DNA from: Serripes groenlandicus | Taxonomy: Eukaryota > Mollusca > Bivalvia > Cardiida > Cardiidae | DNA length: 64,000 nt | NCBI GenBank assembly: GCA_031761405.1 | Contig: JASEVX010000008.1 | Coordinates: 75,188,014-75,252,013 of the forward strand | Direction of reading: 5' to 3' | Part shown: positions 20,258 to 33,689 of the stretch, in pieces | How the letters are laid out: each line of letters starts with the position of its first letter | Numbering within the stretch: position 1 is the first letter of the stretch | Position numbers and translations under genes: made by a program | The notes under the pieces: generated by a model | Told to the model about the DNA's origin: nothing | The model's database searches: none | What the model saw: the letters and a program-made list of their open reading frames with translations, nothing else

Positions 20258-23035
20258 TATTGTATACGTGCTTAACGTGTCAAACATAGCTGGGTATTAG
20301 CAGGGACGTCCCTGGTATTAGTAAATACAATTCCATACCCTGCTATGTTTTAGATGTCATATTGTATACGTGCTTAACGTGTCAAACATAGCTGGGTATT
20401 AGCAGGGACGTCCCTGGTATTAGTAAATACAATTCTTAACGTGTCAAACATAGCTGGGTATTAGCAGGGACGTCCCTGGTATTAGTAAATACAATTCTTA
20501 ACATGTCAAACATAGCTGGGTATTAGCAGAAACGTCCCTGGTATTAGTAAATACAATTTCATAACCTGCTATGTTTAAGATGTCATATTGTATACGTGCT
20601 TAACGTGTCAAACATAGCTGGGTATTAGCAGGGACGTCCCTGGTATTAGTAAATACAATTCCATACCCTGCTATGTTTTAGATGTCATATTGTATACGTG
20701 CTTAACGTGTCAAACATAGCTGGGTATTAGCAGGGACGTCCCTGGTATTAGTAAATACAATTCTTAACGTGTCAAACATAGCTGGGTATTAGCAGGGACG
20801 TCCCTGGTATTAGTAAATACAATTCTTAACGTGTCAAACATAGCTGGGTATTAGCAGGGACGTCCCTGGTATTAGTAAATACAATTCTTAACGTGTCAAA
20901 CATAGCTTGGTATTAGCAGGGACGTCCCTGGTATTAGTAAATACAATTCTTAACGTGTCAAACATAGCTGGGTATTAGCAGGGACGTCCCTGGTATTAGT
21001 AAATACAATTCTTAACGTGTCAAACATAGCTGGGTATTAGCAGGGACGTCCCTGGTATTAGTAAATACAATTCTTAACGGGTCAAACATAGCTGGGTATT
21101 AGCAGGGACGTCCCTGGTATTAGTAAATACAATTCTTAACGTGTCAAACATAGCTGGGTATTAGCAGGGACGTCCCTGGTATTAGTAAATACAATTCTTA
21201 ACGTGTCAAACATAGCTGGGTATTAGCAGGGACGTCCCTGGTATTAGTAAATACAATTCTTAACGTGTCAAACATAGCTGGGTATTAGCAGGGACGTCCC
21301 TGGTATTAGTAAGTACAATTCCATACCCTGCTATGTTTTAGTTTTCATTTAACGTGTCAAACATAGCTGGGTATTAGCAGGGACGTCCCTGGTATTAGTA
21401 AATACAATTCCATACCCTGCTATGTTTTAGATGTCATTTAACGTGTAAAACATAGCTGGGTATTAGCAGGGACGTCCCTGGTATTAGTAAATACAATTCC
21501 ATACCCTTCTATGTTTTAGATGTCATTTAACGTGTCAAACATAGCTGGGTATTAGCAGGGACGTCCCTGGTATTAGTAAATATACAATTCCATAACCTGC
21601 TATGTTTAAGATGTCATATTGTATACGTGCTTAACGTGTCAAACATAGCTAGGTATTAGCAGGGACGTCCCTGGTATTAGTAAGTACAATTCCATACCCT
21701 TCTATGTTTTAGATGTCATTTAACGTGTCAAACATAGCTGGGTATTAGCAGGGACGGCCCTGGTATTAGTAAGTACAATTCCATACCCTGCTATGTTTTA
21801 GTTTTCATTTAACGTGTCAAACATAGCTGGGTATTAGCAGGGACGTCCCTGGTATTAGTAAATACAATTCCATACCCTGCTATGTTTTAGATGTCATTTA
21901 ACGTGTAAAACATAGCTGGGTATTAGCAGGGACGTCCCTGGTATTAGTAAATACAATTCCATACCCTTCTATGTTTTAGATGTCATTTAACGTGTCAAAC
22001 ATAGCTGGGTATTAGCAGGGACGTCCCTGGTATTAGTAAATATACAATTCCATAACCTGCTATGTTTAAGATGTCATATTGTATACGTGCTTAACGTGTC
22101 AAACATAGCTGGGTATTAGCAGGGACGTCCCTGGTATTAGTAAATACAATTCCATACCCTGCTATGTTTTAGATGTCATATTGTATACGTGCTTAACGTG
22201 TCAAACATAGCTAGGTATTAGCAGGGACGTCCCTGGTATTAGTAAGTACAATTCCATACCCTTCTATGTTTTAGATGTCATTTAACGTGTCAAACATAGC
22301 TGGGTATTAGCAGGGACGTCCCTGGTATTAGTAAGTACAATTCCATACCCTGCTATGTTTTAGTTTTCATTTAACGTGTCAAACATAGCTGGGTATTAGC
22401 AGGGACGTCCCTGGTATTAGTAAATACAATTCCATACCCTGCTATGTTTTAGATGTCATTTAACGTGTCAAATATAGCAGGGTATTAGCAGGGACGTCCC
22501 TGGTACTAGTAAATACAATTCCATACCCTTCTATGTTTTAGATGTCATTTAAAGTGTCAAACATAGCTGGGTATTAGCAGGGACGTCCCTGGAATAGTAA
22601 ATATACAATTCCATAACCGGCTATGTTTTAGATGTCATATTGTATACGTGCTTAACGTGTCAAACATAGCTGGGTATTAGCAGGGACGTCCTTGGTATTA
22701 GTAATTACAATTCCATACCCTGCTATGTTTTAGATGTCATTTAACGTGTCAAACATAGCTGGGTATTAGCAGGGACGTCTCTGGTATTAGTAAATACAAT
22801 TCCATACCCTGCTATGTTTTAGATGTCATATTGTATACGTGCTTAACGTGTCAAACATAGCTGGGTATTAGCAGGGACGTCCCTGGTATTAGTAAATACA
22901 ATTCCATACCCTGCTATGTTCTAGATGTCATATTGTATACTTGCTTAACGTGTCAAACATAGCTGGGTATTAGCAGGGACGTCCCTGGTATTAGTAAATA
23001 CAAGTCCATACCCTGCTATGTTTTAGATGTCTTTT
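20258..23035. repeat. Hairpin-bearing satellite, 62/89/103-bp units, about 36 copies
   Basis: All units contain gtcaaacatagctgggtatt, agcagggacgtccctggtat and tagtaaatacaattc. The perfect 14-bp palindrome cagggacgtccctg lies at the centre. Short units are 62 bp. Medium units (89 bp) add ccataccctgctatgtttta gatgtcattt. Long units (about 103 bp) further add attgtatacgtgc. In medium and long units, aaacatagctgggtat and ataccctgctatgttt form inverted arms (one mismatch). A block marked by gttttagttttcattt recurs at 21341, 21801 and 22363 (offsets 460 and 562). Confidence 0.95.
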
Positions 23036-23109
23036 GCTTGTTATGGATTGTGTTTAGTAATGTTTTAAATGCATCAACAGTTTGCATAAAAGCAGGATAT
23101 GGATTTAAT

Positions 23110-23236
23110 TTAACCCTTTCCCACTTACAACAAATTTTCAGAACTAGGCTTTTGAAACATATAGAGATAAATGTAAGTACAAGTATTGAATAGAATTGAA
23201 AACACTGTGACAAAAGGAGAAATTGCTCATAATTTC
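23110..23236. mobile_element. TTAA-MITE, left half
   Basis: TTAA at 23110, ccctttcccacttacaacaa, then ttgaaaacactgtgacaaaa ggagaaattgctc. The right arm is absent; the CT-rich array follows. Confidence 0.7.
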
Positions 23237-23274
23237 AAAGAATGTCTATGAATATGTATGTCTGTTTTTCTGTC

Positions 23275-24335
<1,061 letters not shown>

Positions 24336-24458
24336 CTCTGGGTAGATGGATGGACCTCCGTGTTATAACCGAAATACTCTTAAATCTAGTCAACCAATAC
24401 ATTTGTTTGTATAGAAGATACATATCACTGTCGACCCGGATACAGGTTCACCACCATG

Positions 24459-24588
24459 ACTTATACTAAACTAATGACACTGTTAAAACAATTCTTCGTC
24501 ATAAAGTAGAGCAGAAAGGTTACACCATTACTTATACTAAACTAATAACACTGTTAAAACAATTCTTCGTCATAAAGTAGAGCAAAAG
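24459..24588. repeat. Two-copy direct repeat, about 70 bp
   Basis: cttatactaaactaatgaca / cttatactaaactaataaca, both followed by ctgttaaaacaattcttcgt and cataaagtagagca. Confidence 0.9.
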
Positions 24589-25464
24589 GAAATATACATA
24601 ATGTATGCATTTCATCAATGTGTATCAACTAATACAAAAGTTACTAAGAACGTCGCTAGTCAATTGGCCTAAAACTCCGAATTTATACGTGCCTACCAAC
24701 ACACGAAATATATGCTTTTTAATGTTAATTTGATAATTTCTTGAGAATTGATTCTCTGTGGTGATTCGATAGTATACATATGAGTTCTCTTTATTGAAAT
24801 AACACACCAAAGTGATAACATATCGGACAAATACTAGGACTATTTTAAGCAAAGGTGTAGTTTAACAAATCGCCGATGATTAAAGGTTACAATACACCAA
24901 ACAAAATCCTTCTTTGTTTCCATGTAGATCAAGCAGTTTCAGTCCTCAATTGTCACACTTGCCAAGCGTTTCTCATGTAGAACACCATATATCATTGAAA
25001 ATAGTTACCTCGTAGCTTTAAAACAATCCAACGAGTGGGGTCATGCATTATGCAAGAAAGGACTCACCAGGCGAAAATGGTAACCGTCATTTTGGACCAA
25101 ATCGGGCACGGACAAAACCGGTGTTTAGCATTATCTACTTTCACATTCAAACAAGGTCAAAATACTAAAAGTGATCAAATCAATCATTTCCAGTGCATCC
25201 TATACACATTCACAATGCATTTAAACTCAATGTCATATATTCAATACATTCTGTTGATGGTATACACTCATTTCTACGCAAACAAAGTTTTTTTTTAGGG
25301 ACTATAGATCAGCAAGTCAGCGGATGTATTTAGCGTAATTTGACTTTATAGGTTAAATCACGTACTAAAAACAATAACTCTTTTAAATTCTTTCTAAAAA
25401 AGTGATTCGTTAAAAAGGAATAGGACATCATCTAGAATGGTCTGACCACTGGAGTCTCTTGAAT
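24589..25464. other. No feature recognised
   Basis: AT-rich unique-looking DNA. The open frames present are short and show no domain. Confidence 0.4.
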
Positions 25465-25600
25465 TAATGATTTCCCATACATAAAAAATTGTAGCAACAG
25501 CTTTGATAACAACTAGGCAAAAGTGTGAAAATCTAAAAAAAAGGTATATGTATAAATGTTGAAACATTTAGGCAAATTGAGATATTGATCATTGTTCGTT
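25465..25600. mobile_element. TTAA-MITE, very decayed
   Basis: Traces only: gatttcccatacataaaaaa, aactaggcaaaagtgtgaaa and gttgaaacatttaggcaaat. Confidence 0.35.
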
Positions 25601-25794
25601 GCCTTAAAACCTTCTTACACAGGTGTGCTATATGTTTGTCAAAGTTAAGCTTAACATTGAAAGTAACGCCTCAAATGTTGACATTATCAGATCTGGATAT
25701 CGAATTGCTATTACCATTAAAAGCTTAATTTTGCTTTCGAGATATTACCCAAGTGGCATAATGAGGTTGGGTTAGCTTGCATGTGCGCACCACT

Positions 25795-25862
25795 TTAATA
25801 AGGACCTATTGTCAGCTTCAAGACTATTTAATAAGGACCTACTGTCAGCTTCAAGACTATTT
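25795..25862. repeat. Two-copy 34-bp direct repeat
   Basis: aataaggacctattgtcagc ttcaagactattt occurs twice head to tail with one or two changes. Confidence 0.85.
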
Positions 25863-25904
25863 ACAACATTGTTTAAATTGCACTCACCTTAAGACAAATG
25901 TTAT

Positions 25905-26320
25905 AGAAATAACATTTATATACATATAATGTACATGGTAATCAAATATTCATTGATAAATATGTTCCAAAAGACAGGACCGAGATAAGACGATTGGGAT
26001 ACTCCCTTGAACATGTATTTTATAGAGGTATATCTTCTAGAATGGGTTCATATTGTAACACGATATTTCCTGTTTCCCAAATAGTTTGTTAATATATTAA
26101 TGTTTGGTCAGACATACAATGTTCTTTTAATTTTAAGAGTAAAAGTTCTCTTGGGAGGGAGTCAAAAGCCTTAGATAGATCCAAATAATACAAGCTACAA
26201 TCAAAGCGCCGATGGCACAGTAGTGGCGATCGTGTATAAAATCCTGCAAAGTAGCAAGCAGTATCTCGGTGTAGGCCTTGCGATTTTCAATATATATAGG
26301 CATATGCTCGATCTCCAACT
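25905..26320 (-). pseudogene. Non-LTR retrotransposon RT core fragment, decayed
   Basis: Read on the minus strand with frame changes. RT motif A is present as DLSKAFDSLPRELLLLKLKE (about 26181-26122). Then LINYLGNRKYRVTI, then a degenerate motif-B region KGVSQSSYLGPV and NIFINEYLI. These are the usual RT blocks 4-5 of CR1/jockey-type LINEs. Stops and at least two frameshifts interrupt it. Upstream the 60-residue frame from 26318 contains FIHDRHYCAIGAL, which could be the diverged block before motif A. The YXDD block was not found. Confidence 0.7.
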
Positions 26321-26329
26321 CAATTCGGT

Positions 26330-27450
26330 TACAATTTCAGCATTGATTGCTAATTGACGCTAGAATGTTCAGACGTATCTAACTTGTAAACTGCATGAAA
26401 TCGTGTCCGTAAAGGTCAATTGAAATGCTGAAAAGTTTATATTAGTTTTAACCCTACGCTTATTCAGTAATTGCATACAAAAACCTTTGTAAACCATCCT
26501 TATCATCTAGAAGCTTTCATATATTGCAACGACTACAAACCAGTCAGCGAGCTATTTATATAACCTTTTGGAATTTCCAGACGCCTTCTACTGCGTCATT
26601 GAGGTGTCTTGAGTACCATGAGGGTTATAGAACGCGCAATGATATTTATCATCTGTCCAAACACGAAGAAAGATAATATTTACATAATTTAACTCTATGT
26701 TGATATTATCTCAATAAATCTCAAATCTTAGTATCAATCCGGTACCAAAGTAGCACTGACATGATTATTATTAATCTTGTCTCTGCACCATTGATGGAAA
26801 TATATATTTGGTGGTTTAACGGATGTTGGTTAATTGGTTTGCAGTAAAGAATAAAAAGTCAAACCAATCGCTAAAAAAATGGGTTTTCATCTAATACCTT
26901 TACCCAGTCTTCAGTAATTCTGATAAGTGTATTTTTGGCATTCATAACCGACTATGGAAGCTAACATATAGAGGATATTTGTTTGTTTTTAGTAAATATA
27001 CCCATTACGTATTTCTCTATATATATAACGTGTGTAACATGACCGGAAACTAGGAAAATGACGTCATACCTATATCACTCACAGTGCGGGTGATATGGAT
27101 TATATCTCACTGATAGAACTCAGTATCTCATCATTTAGCATTAAATAAACAAAGATATCCATCAGTTGGGAGATAATTGACCTTTTAAAAAAGTAAGAAT
27201 CCGCATCTCTTGAGCAGTTTTCAGCGAGACATAATTATAAATGACGTTACATGTAACATCTCTGTTTAAGGTATTTCACGAAAAAAGAATGTCTGTGACT
27301 AGGATTCGTAAAAAGGAATCCAGCCATTTGATGTTTAGATGTAGTTCAAAAAGAGGTTGCTTTAATTTAGTTACTGTTTAAAACCAAATATGCCAAATCC
27401 ACACTAAAAAAAGGCTATGCGCAATGACAATTACATCAACTAATAATATA
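26330..27450. other. No gene recognised
   Basis: AT-rich. The segment cagcgagctatttatataac cttttggaatttc (26546-26578) resembles 31421-31454 (agcgagctatttataggaca ttttggaatttc), so a dispersed element is likely, boundaries unclear. Confidence 0.4.
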
Positions 27451-27995
27451 AACAAGAGGGTCATGATGGCCCTATATCGCTTACCTGAATGAGTAAGTGT
27501 TTTAGGGTCCTAATTTAATCGCTCTACACAAATAAGAATGAAGGTCAAAAGGTCATGATGAAGGTCATCCAAAGACAATGATGATATTTGAGTGCAAAAT
27601 ATCACACTAAGGTCATTGTCACATGTTTATAAATCAATGTAAAGGACATGTGACAAATAAAGGAAATTTTCAAAAGGAACCGAGCTCGCATGTATATCTA
27701 GCTAATGTATAAGTTTGGTAAACATCGAATAATAAATGATGACTTTAACTTGTTCACAAGATCAATTATAGCAATTTTGCCAATTTTAAAGGGTAATAAT
27801 CCCGTCATGCATTTACGGATCTGGTTGGTTTTCGACAGGAACCGAGCTCTCATAGATATCTAGTTACTGAATAAGTTTGGTAAACGTCGGATAATAAATG
27901 AAGACTTTATCATGTTCACAAGAAATTAAGGACAGACGACGGACGAAGGGCGATCACAAAAGCTCACCTTGTCAATACGTGACAGGTGAGCTAAC
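27451..27995. mobile_element. Dispersed element with terminal hairpin and internal duplication
   Basis: It starts acaagagggtcatgatggcc ctatatcgct and ends in the hairpin agctcacctt...tgacaggtgagct (27961-27992). An internal block gaaccgagctc, atatctag, aagtttggtaaac, aataaatga, cttgttcacaaga occurs at 27677-27764 and 27838-27926. A new aacaagaggctctggaccgc begins at 27996, suggesting a second copy head. No ORF. Confidence 0.6.
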
Positions 27996-28164
27996 AACAA
28001 GAGGCTCTGGACCGCTCACTACATACTAGTAGTCAATCACAAAAACACTTTTTTGCTGTCATGGAAGCTTATATAAGTGCTAACACGATTGATCTTCAAT
28101 TTATCGTAGTGACCTAGTGTTTGGCAAACAAAAATGGAAAATCTTTTTAAATGAAAATATGATT

Positions 28165-28250
28165 TCAGAATACTCTAGTACAAATTGTGTGGAAATTTTG
28201 AGCAATTCCTTCTTTAGTGACACGGTTTTAATAAGTAATAAGTTTGCTAT
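28165..28250. mobile_element. TTAA-MITE, decayed arm
   Basis: gagcaattccttctttagtg acacgg, then tatctgctgccttagagtc. Confidence 0.4.
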
Positions 28251-28297
28251 CTGCTGCCTTAGAGTCAATTTTCACACAGCACTTTCATTCAGATAAT

Positions 28298-28490
28298 AGA
28301 CCGCCTAGGGTGAGGCAGGTTGCAGGTTCGATCCCCGGTCGCGTCATACCACAGACTTCCGAAATTGGTAGTAGTGGCAGTTCTCATTGGAGCTTAGGGT
28401 TGCGGGGGATAGCATTAGGACTGTCTAGCTAGTGTCATGATAAATGTACCAGTAGTACTAGCAAATTACCCAGGAAACACCTTTTTTTTA
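28298..28490 (+). mobile_element. SINE family C, 3' end decayed
   Basis: gaccgcctagggtgaggcag; B box aggttcgatccccggtcgcg at 28323-28342; agcttagggttgcgggggat; then gtaccagtagtactagcaaa and ttacccaggaaacacc. The 3' core is missing. Confidence 0.7.
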
Positions 28491-29199
28491 ATGTTTTAAT
28501 TCTATACATATAAGGAAATCTAGCCCTGCCCCCTGACAGCCATTTATTTCAACGGATCGACATACTATTAACGATTTTGGCGTCGTCCAACTCACATTTG
28601 TACCAAATTATTATCAAATCTTGCCAGTACTTTGGGATAAGAGGATTAAAAAAAAAATAGTACATCATGCCTGTGTTTTATACAGAACAGAACAGATATA
28701 TTATTTTTAACTTAATGTTTATATTGGGGATAATGCATAATGTATACATGTGTATTCATTCCGCCTAAAATTCGAACTGTTGATGTCCAGGTAATGGATA
28801 CATTCAGAGAGCATTCTAAACGTCTGTGTAATCCGACCTTTGAAACAATATACAGTTGGACCTGTGCTAAAGACCACCTTGGAATAGCAATTCCCTGTCT
28901 ATAGTAGCGACCATACGTTTAGTTTCCCAAATACTTGTTTTCTGTAACATATTTTGATTGGCTAAAGTGAGTTACAGGACAGCGACGACATGAATTCAGC
29001 ATGCCTTTGCGACAGGGGTACATTAAAACAACTTGCGAATCCCGATACACTGTTTTTGAACTTCACTCGTCAGAAATTTAATTATATAATCCTCCAAGAG
29101 ACTTCAGACGGCCAGTAGAAGCTTGAATCAGATAACTCTTTAAACTATTGTATGTACCAAATAAAATTGATAAAAAATACCACCTGTATATGTGCCATA
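28491..29199. other. No feature recognised
   Basis: No exon or known repeat identified. Confidence 0.4.
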
Positions 29200-29330
29200 C
29201 GTAAATAATTTTTACACCGTTTTTAACAAATGTCCAGTCATATCATGGCGATCAGTTCCCCTATCCGTGTGTTTCCCGGCTTTTCTTACACCAGTACTCT
29301 ACACAAGTATTACCAAGCAACTGGCTCCCT
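29200..29330 (-). mobile_element. SINE family A tail, minus strand
   Basis: tttttacaccgtttttaaca, atatcatggcgatcagttcc, gtgtgtttcccggcttttct, caagcaactggct. The head is absent (3' fragment). Confidence 0.65.
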
Positions 29331-29437
29331 TTTCTGTCCCTGCATTTTGAGAATAGTGAATTTCCCTTGATATATATATATGCTTCGTGAATATTCCCGC
29401 AGTTAAAATAAAAACTGATGATAAATGACCGACTTGT

Positions 29438-30358
29438 ATGGTTCCTAGAATCGAACAATCTTATTGCCAATATTCAAAGTGGTTTTTCGTCAGCAACGAA
29501 ATACACTTGATCATCTTGTTCGTCTTGAATATTTTATTAGAGAAGGCTTTATTTATAAGCAACATGTTGTCTCTGCATTCTTTGATATTGAAAGTGCTTA
29601 TGACACAACTTGGAAATTATACAGTATTTTAAAGAATCTGATTATTCTCCATGACTTTGGTCTTAGATGCCGTCTACCTCTATTTATTGCTGCATCTTTG
29701 GATGAACGACGCTTTCGTGTTCGTGTTGGTAACACCCTATCAGGTGCTTGTGAGCAGAAGATGGGTGTTCCTCAAGGTTGCATTTCATCGGTCACATTAT
29801 TTTGTGTGCAAATCAATTCTAGTGTTAAAGCTATTAACCCAGGTGTTGAATGCTCCCTTTATGTGGATGATTTTGTTATTTGTTTTCGTTAAAGAAATGG
29901 ACGAGTACGAGTAAAACATATGGATTGATAAGCCTATTTGGCTGGTGATTGGACATTATAGAACGTAAAATAAACTTCAAACATGGTCTGACGAAAATGA
30001 TTTAAATTTTCCATAACCTAAACCAAATGAATGCACTTCTGTAATAAACGTGGTTTCCACGCAGACCCAGATCTTCAGATGAATAATTATCGCATTGAAG
30101 TTCAAGTTTCTTAGTGTAATCTTTGACCAAAATCTTTTATCCCGTACATAATCAAGGTCTTTGCCTTGCCCTTAAAGCTTTTAGAACCTCTCCAGTTAAC
30201 ATTTTTTATGCTGAAGCTGATGAACCTTCCCTTTTTTCTAGAAGACAGAAACTTGCCCTTGTTCATTTAATACCCTTCATCACATTGTATGCTATAGAGG
30301 CTGAGTGTGGCCTGTTTTTTGGGGTTAAAAACCAGATTCGTCCCAAATACATGTAGCC
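29438..30358 (+). pseudogene. Jockey-like non-LTR retrotransposon RT, internally deleted
   Basis: 29464-29892 reads as RT. It has RQQRNTLDHLVRLEYF, motif A as FFDIESAYDTTWKLYSILKN, motif B as KMGVPQGCISSVTLF and motif C as CSLYVDDFVICFR. An extra T near 29481 shifts the upstream IQSGF-type block out of frame. After a stop at 29890 the expected middle of the protein is largely missing. The C-terminal block resumes at 30123-30356 as VHNQGLCLALKAFRTSP, EADEPSLFSRRQKLAL. So the catalytic YVDD survives but the copy is not functional. No endonuclease is nearby (5'-truncated). Confidence 0.85.
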
Positions 30359-30611
30359 ACTTTTAGTTCTTGCCCTTATATGCTTTCCTGAACTATTATC
30401 AAAGTGTGATTGAGCTATTTTAAAAAGGGGTATTTCTTTATTGTATTATAACCTATTGTTAACAAGTTTAAGTCTTCAAACAAGTGATATGTTTATACTC
30501 AGGACCCTTTTTGGCTTAATATTTCTGAAGACAATTAAAACCAAAGCGCTAATAGCACTAGTGAGCGATGGACCTTCAATACTTTGACTCCATAACTGTG
30601 AAAATCCGTTC

Positions 30612-30680
30612 TCTATTTGGAGCGATGTTTTCAAAGGTCCTCTGCTACAGAGGCGTCACAAAGTTTCTTTAGTAGTTAAA
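30612..30680. mobile_element. TTAA-MITE, single arm
   Basis: gatgttttcaaaggtcctct gctacagaggcgtcacaaag. Confidence 0.5.
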
Positions 30681-31511
30681 CAACTGTCTTACCTGCCAAG
30701 TTTGAGTACAGAAGGTCTTAGCAATATTAAGTTATAAATCAGACAAGAATTTGTCTAACAACGGACCGACCGACCATCAAGTGCAAAGCAATATACATGT
30801 ACTCCCACTTTGACCTTCGAACGGATGACTTAATAAAGCTCATCGACTGGTCATGCCCAACATCCCCATTGAGGTACTACCTGACTTGTGAAAAGCAATA
30901 TGCCCCACCTTGTTTAAATTGTGGAAAGTTGTGAATATTGGAACAAATGCTCACTAATTTAATAGACATGCACTCTTGAGCAAAATACCCATTCTGATGC
31001 TCAAGTTTAAAATACTTCTTTTGATTTGACATAGCGACCTAGTTTTTGACATGACTCAAATATCTGTATTTAAACTAAGTCAAGATATCATCAAGACAAA
31101 TATTCTGATATTTGAAACATGCTCAATGAAGTATCTAGACCAATCAAATAAACAGCAAGTAAATAACTCGAGGGTGTGAAACGTGTGTAAGATAGATGGG
31201 AAACATGTGACAGTGTTTAACAATTTGACTGATAGGCTTGCATTGCATACTGCAAGATTCAGAGAATATAATTTGTCAATCTAAACAATGATACATCAGC
31301 GCTTTACAATCAAGAACGTTTGAAAACCAGTCTTTTCATGGAGATGCTTTCATTTAAATTAGATTAAAACATCAAGCATTGATAATATTGAGATTAAACA
31401 ATAATTGTTTACCAGTCTAGCGAGCTATTTATAGGACATTTTGGAATTTCTGAATGCAGTATTTTGACAAAGATCGACCGAACGAAAACAATCCAATATT
31501 TTTGTCAGTTG
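30681..31511. other. No gene; possible decayed dispersed repeat
   Basis: aacggaccgaccgaccatca followed by caaagcaatatacatgt (30765-30800) has the look of a dispersed element. I cannot define its ends. Confidence 0.3.
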
Positions 31512-31672
31512 AAATTGAATAATGCCTGTATCAAAGTTATCCTTTCCAAACAGATTTGTGCGCAAAATTGAATAATGCCTGTATCAAAGTTATCCTTTTC
31601 AAACAGATTTGTACGCCAAATTGAATAATGCCTGTATCAAAGTTATCCTTTCCAAACAGATTTGTACGCCAA
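31512..31672. repeat. 53-bp tandem repeat, 3 copies
   Basis: attgaataatgcctgtatca at 31514, 31567 and 31620, followed by aagttatcctttccaaacag. Unrelated in sequence to the 53-bp array at the window start. Confidence 0.93.
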
Positions 31673-31734
31673 GGCTTTAAGCAGTCAACTTTAAAAGCAT
31701 CTCTTGATGCACAAATATTGAAAATCTCCTGAAA

Positions 31735-31800
31735 TTAAATTTAAATCCTTGTAATCTGTTAAAATAATGTGGCAAAAAGAGAAATTGCACAGTATGAGCT
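31735..31800. mobile_element. TTAA-MITE, decayed arm
   Basis: aataatgtggcaaaaagaga aattgcac; the other parts are not recognisable. Confidence 0.4.
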
Positions 31801-31849
31801 TTATTTACTTTTTAAATAAATTCTTTTAAAGGATGTCTATTATTATACC

Positions 31850-32110
31850 CCCAGATACATAGTATATGGGGGCTATATAGGAGTCACGCTTGTCGGTTGG
31901 TTCGTCGGCTTGTCGGTCCGTTGATCTGTGGACATTTCTTGTGAGCACTGTTTCTCAGCAACCCTTGGTCAGAATTCAATATAACTTCACAGGAATGATT
32001 GATACCAAGCCTAGTTGTGCATATTGTCGGCGTGTTACACTGGATCTTTTTTTTTAATGAGTTATGGCCCCTTGAATTTCTCATACATATGGGGTTATTC
32101 ATCACCTTCA
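31850..32110. mobile_element. Dispersed element with cccccagata...tatgggggct hairpin end
   Basis: It starts tacccccagatacatagtat atgggggctatataggagtc, with a short terminal hairpin. Then cttgtcggtccgttgatctg and cagcaacccttggtcagaat. The 3' boundary is uncertain. It resembles a repeat I associate with bivalve genomes; this was not verified. Confidence 0.5.
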
Positions 32111-32454
32111 GTGATATTTCTAGTTGTTAGAAATGGCTGATAGTTAATAATAATTATTCATTTCAAGTAATAAATAATGGCCAGATATGTGGCTCAAACA
32201 TTGACTCCAGAATTGCAAATTTGGCGCAAACTTTTACACATTTGGCGAAAAGTGATGGCGCAAGAAAAAAAATGTCCAGGGTGAACCATGTTAATCTATA
32301 ACAACTAAATATTTTTGAAAGCCAGTCAAGCTTATGATATTGCGAATTGTAAGTGTGTGTCTCAACTTTTTGCTTCAATGTCCTCTCCTAAATTCCTTCA
32401 ATTTGTGTTGAGCCATGCACAATTCTGGTTTCCATGGTAACCAAAGATAAAAAC

Positions 32455-33125
32455 CTTAACATTCTTCTTCACTAAAACTGCTTGGCTGTTTTCAAACAAT
32501 TTTGTAGAAATGTTCCTTGGATAATTGTCTAATAGATTCCTTCAAGTCATGTTGGTTCGTCAAAAAACATGGCCTCCAGGGGGCGGGGCTATTTTGCCTT
32601 AAAGGGCTATAGTGAAAACTTAAAAAAAAATCCACCGAAAGTGTCTGGCTGATTTTTAAATAATTTTGTAGAATTGTTCTTTGGGTGACCCCATATCGGA
32701 CTTCTTCAAGCCATGTTGATTGGTCGAAAAACATGACCGTCACGGGCGGGGCTATCTGGCTATAGTGAAAACATTAAATATCTTCTCCTCCGAAAGTGTC
32801 GGGCTGATTTTCAAATAAGTTTGTAGAAATGTTCCTTGGGTGAATCTCTATCATATTCCTTCAAGCCATGTTGATTGGTTGAAAAGCATCGCCGCCAGAG
32901 GGCGGGGATATTTTGCCTTAAATATGGATGGCTATAGTGAACATTTAAAAAATCTTCTTCACGAAAGTGTCTGTCCGATTTTCAAATTATTTTGTAGAAA
33001 TGTTCCTTGGGAGAACCTCTATCAGATAACCTTCAAGCCATGTTGATTTGTTAAAAAATATTGTTGCCAGGGGGCTGGGCTAATATTTGCTTTAATAAAA
33101 AATTAAAAGATCTTCTCCCGAACTA
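32455..33125. repeat. Diverged direct repeat, about 155-171 bp, 4 copies
   Basis: ttttgtagaaatgttccttg recurs at about 32500, 32664, 32820 and 32990. It is followed by ccttcaagccatgttgattg, gtcgaaaaacatg, the ggcggggctat block and cgaaagtgtc. Copies are strongly diverged, so the array is old. Confidence 0.85.
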
Positions 33126-33250
33126 TGGAGATTTAATTTTTGCCTAATGGCAGTGGAGCGATACTGGCCATCTTGGGCCTTTTGTTTTGTATACTTCATG
33201 ATTCTACTGGAAAATGGAGGATCAGGTTCGTGTTGATTGATGAACTCTTG

Positions 33251-33475
33251 TTCAGTCATATCACGGCAGCCAGTGCACCGACTCATGTGTTTCCTGGCTT
33301 TCTCACACCACTAATCCAAACAACAATCTTTCGAAGCAACTGGCTGCTTTTCTACATAGACTGTTCACCCATTGGTGAAGGACAAATGACGCTTGTCACA
33401 ATGATTGTTTTCAAACGACGGAAAGATTGTTGGCCAAGCTGGGGCTCGACTCGCAACCCTTTTGTAAAGAAATAA
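33251..33475 (-). mobile_element. SINE family A, minus strand (copy in duplication 1)
   Basis: cagtcatatcacggcagcca, tgtgtttcctggctttctca, agcaactggctgcttttcta, then caaatgacgcttgtcaca. The head is decayed (ctggggctcgactcgcaacc) and the 3' core is truncated. Confidence 0.75.
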
Positions 33476-33689
33476 ACATCAACTGTATTGATTTATGTCG
33501 GACAGGGTTTAATTATTCTGTTTATATTTCATGTAAATGCAATGATATAACTAAAATAGCCGTAAAAACGGCATTAATCCATTTTATTTTGTATAATGAT
33601 TCTACTGGAAAATGGCTAAAAGGACGTTCGTGTCGATGGAGAGCTGCAAATGGTATTCATCCCAAGAACTTGAAAATAATTTATTGGGA

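Noticed and set aside
20258..23035. CRISPR-like array (regular repeats with palindromes)
   Set aside because: There are no unique spacers, units are contiguous and variable in length, and the context is eukaryotic.
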